Program-made: the position numbers and the translations under genes
Shown here: piece by piece, positions 31,889 to 31,982 of the stretch
Position numbering within the stretch: the first letter of the stretch is position 1
Layout: each line of letters opens with the position of its first letter
The notes under the pieces: model-generated
Told to the model about the DNA's origin: nothing
The model's input: the letters and a program-made list of their open reading frames with translations, nothing else
Database searches by the model: none
Source: Gallispira sp964526435
GTDB lineage: Bacteria > Bacillota > Clostridia > Lachnospirales > CAG-274
NCBI GenBank assembly: GCA_964526435.1
Contig: CAZGIC010000011.1
Span: 1 to 31,982 of the forward strand
DNA: 31,982 bases
Reading direction: 5' to 3'

Positions 31889-31982
31889 AGTAAAATGATA
31901 TAAAGTTACATTGTCAATTGTACCTGATTTTTGTGCAAATGTCAACAAAAAATGAGGTGAATTTTCAATAAAACCCAAACAT

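Overview
The window is AT-rich, and its genes look like those of a low-GC, Gram-positive, anaerobic member of the Clostridia. The signs are strong AGGAGG-type ribosome sites, near-consensus sigma-A promoters (TTGACA-N17-TATAAT type), ThyX rather than ThyA, DUF2325/DUF3793 proteins, KtrAB, a CarD-type regulator and lipobox lipoproteins. I do not name a genus. About 33 protein genes are supported. I saw no rRNA or tRNA gene, CRISPR array, transposase or phage gene.

Layout, left to right. Positions 1-423: a left edge with small palindromes and the terminator of the glutamate synthase operon. 424-6646 (minus): gltB-gltD with its own promoter and a terminator-like hairpin at the very start of the leader. 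6918-7316 (plus): a YjbQ-family protein. 7403-8443 (minus): a secreted protein with two PxGEY modules. 8602-9102 (minus): a CarD-like regulator, preceded by a hairpin-rich repeat region. 9488-12795 (minus): an operon ktrB-ktrA-SpoU/TrmH methyltransferase-dCMP deaminase. 13041-15403 (plus): aroC-lysA, then a LUD-domain gene. 16178-17523 (minus): DUF2325, DUF3793 and flavodoxin behind a consensus promoter carrying three GTTAG-N6-CTAAC palindromes. 17816-18985: a MalY/PatB-type C-S lyase. 19226-25505 (minus): an eight-gene operon encoding three lipoproteins (two with related cyclophilin-like domains), an adenylate-forming enzyme, a C45-type amide hydrolase, a LysE exporter, an acetyltransferase, a DUF3737 protein and a small coiled-coil protein. 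It is divergent from a LysR regulator (25646-26521). 26629-29361 (minus): a zinc macrodomain hydrolase, a flavin-barrel/ferredoxin fusion, a second flavin-barrel protein and an Rrf2 regulator. 29696-31299 (minus): ybaB-recR-thyX. 31300-31982: no gene, but a cloverleaf-shaped repeat, heptamer repeats and two strong hairpins.

The most interesting material is regulatory, and it ties genes of unknown role together. (1) An identical 18-bp sequence lies directly upstream of the -35 boxes of both malY and the eight-gene operon, and only a few bases upstream of the lysR promoter. This defines a candidate LysR regulon of ten genes. (2) The three promoters of the Rrf2 neighbourhood all have their -35 box at the centre of the same inverted repeat (GTTGTAA..TTACAAC), so Rrf2 probably controls itself, both flavin-barrel proteins and perhaps the macrodomain gene. 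(3) DUF2325-DUF3793-flavodoxin carries three evenly built operators. Regulatory claims come from reading the sequence by eye. No alignment, motif search or folding program was run.
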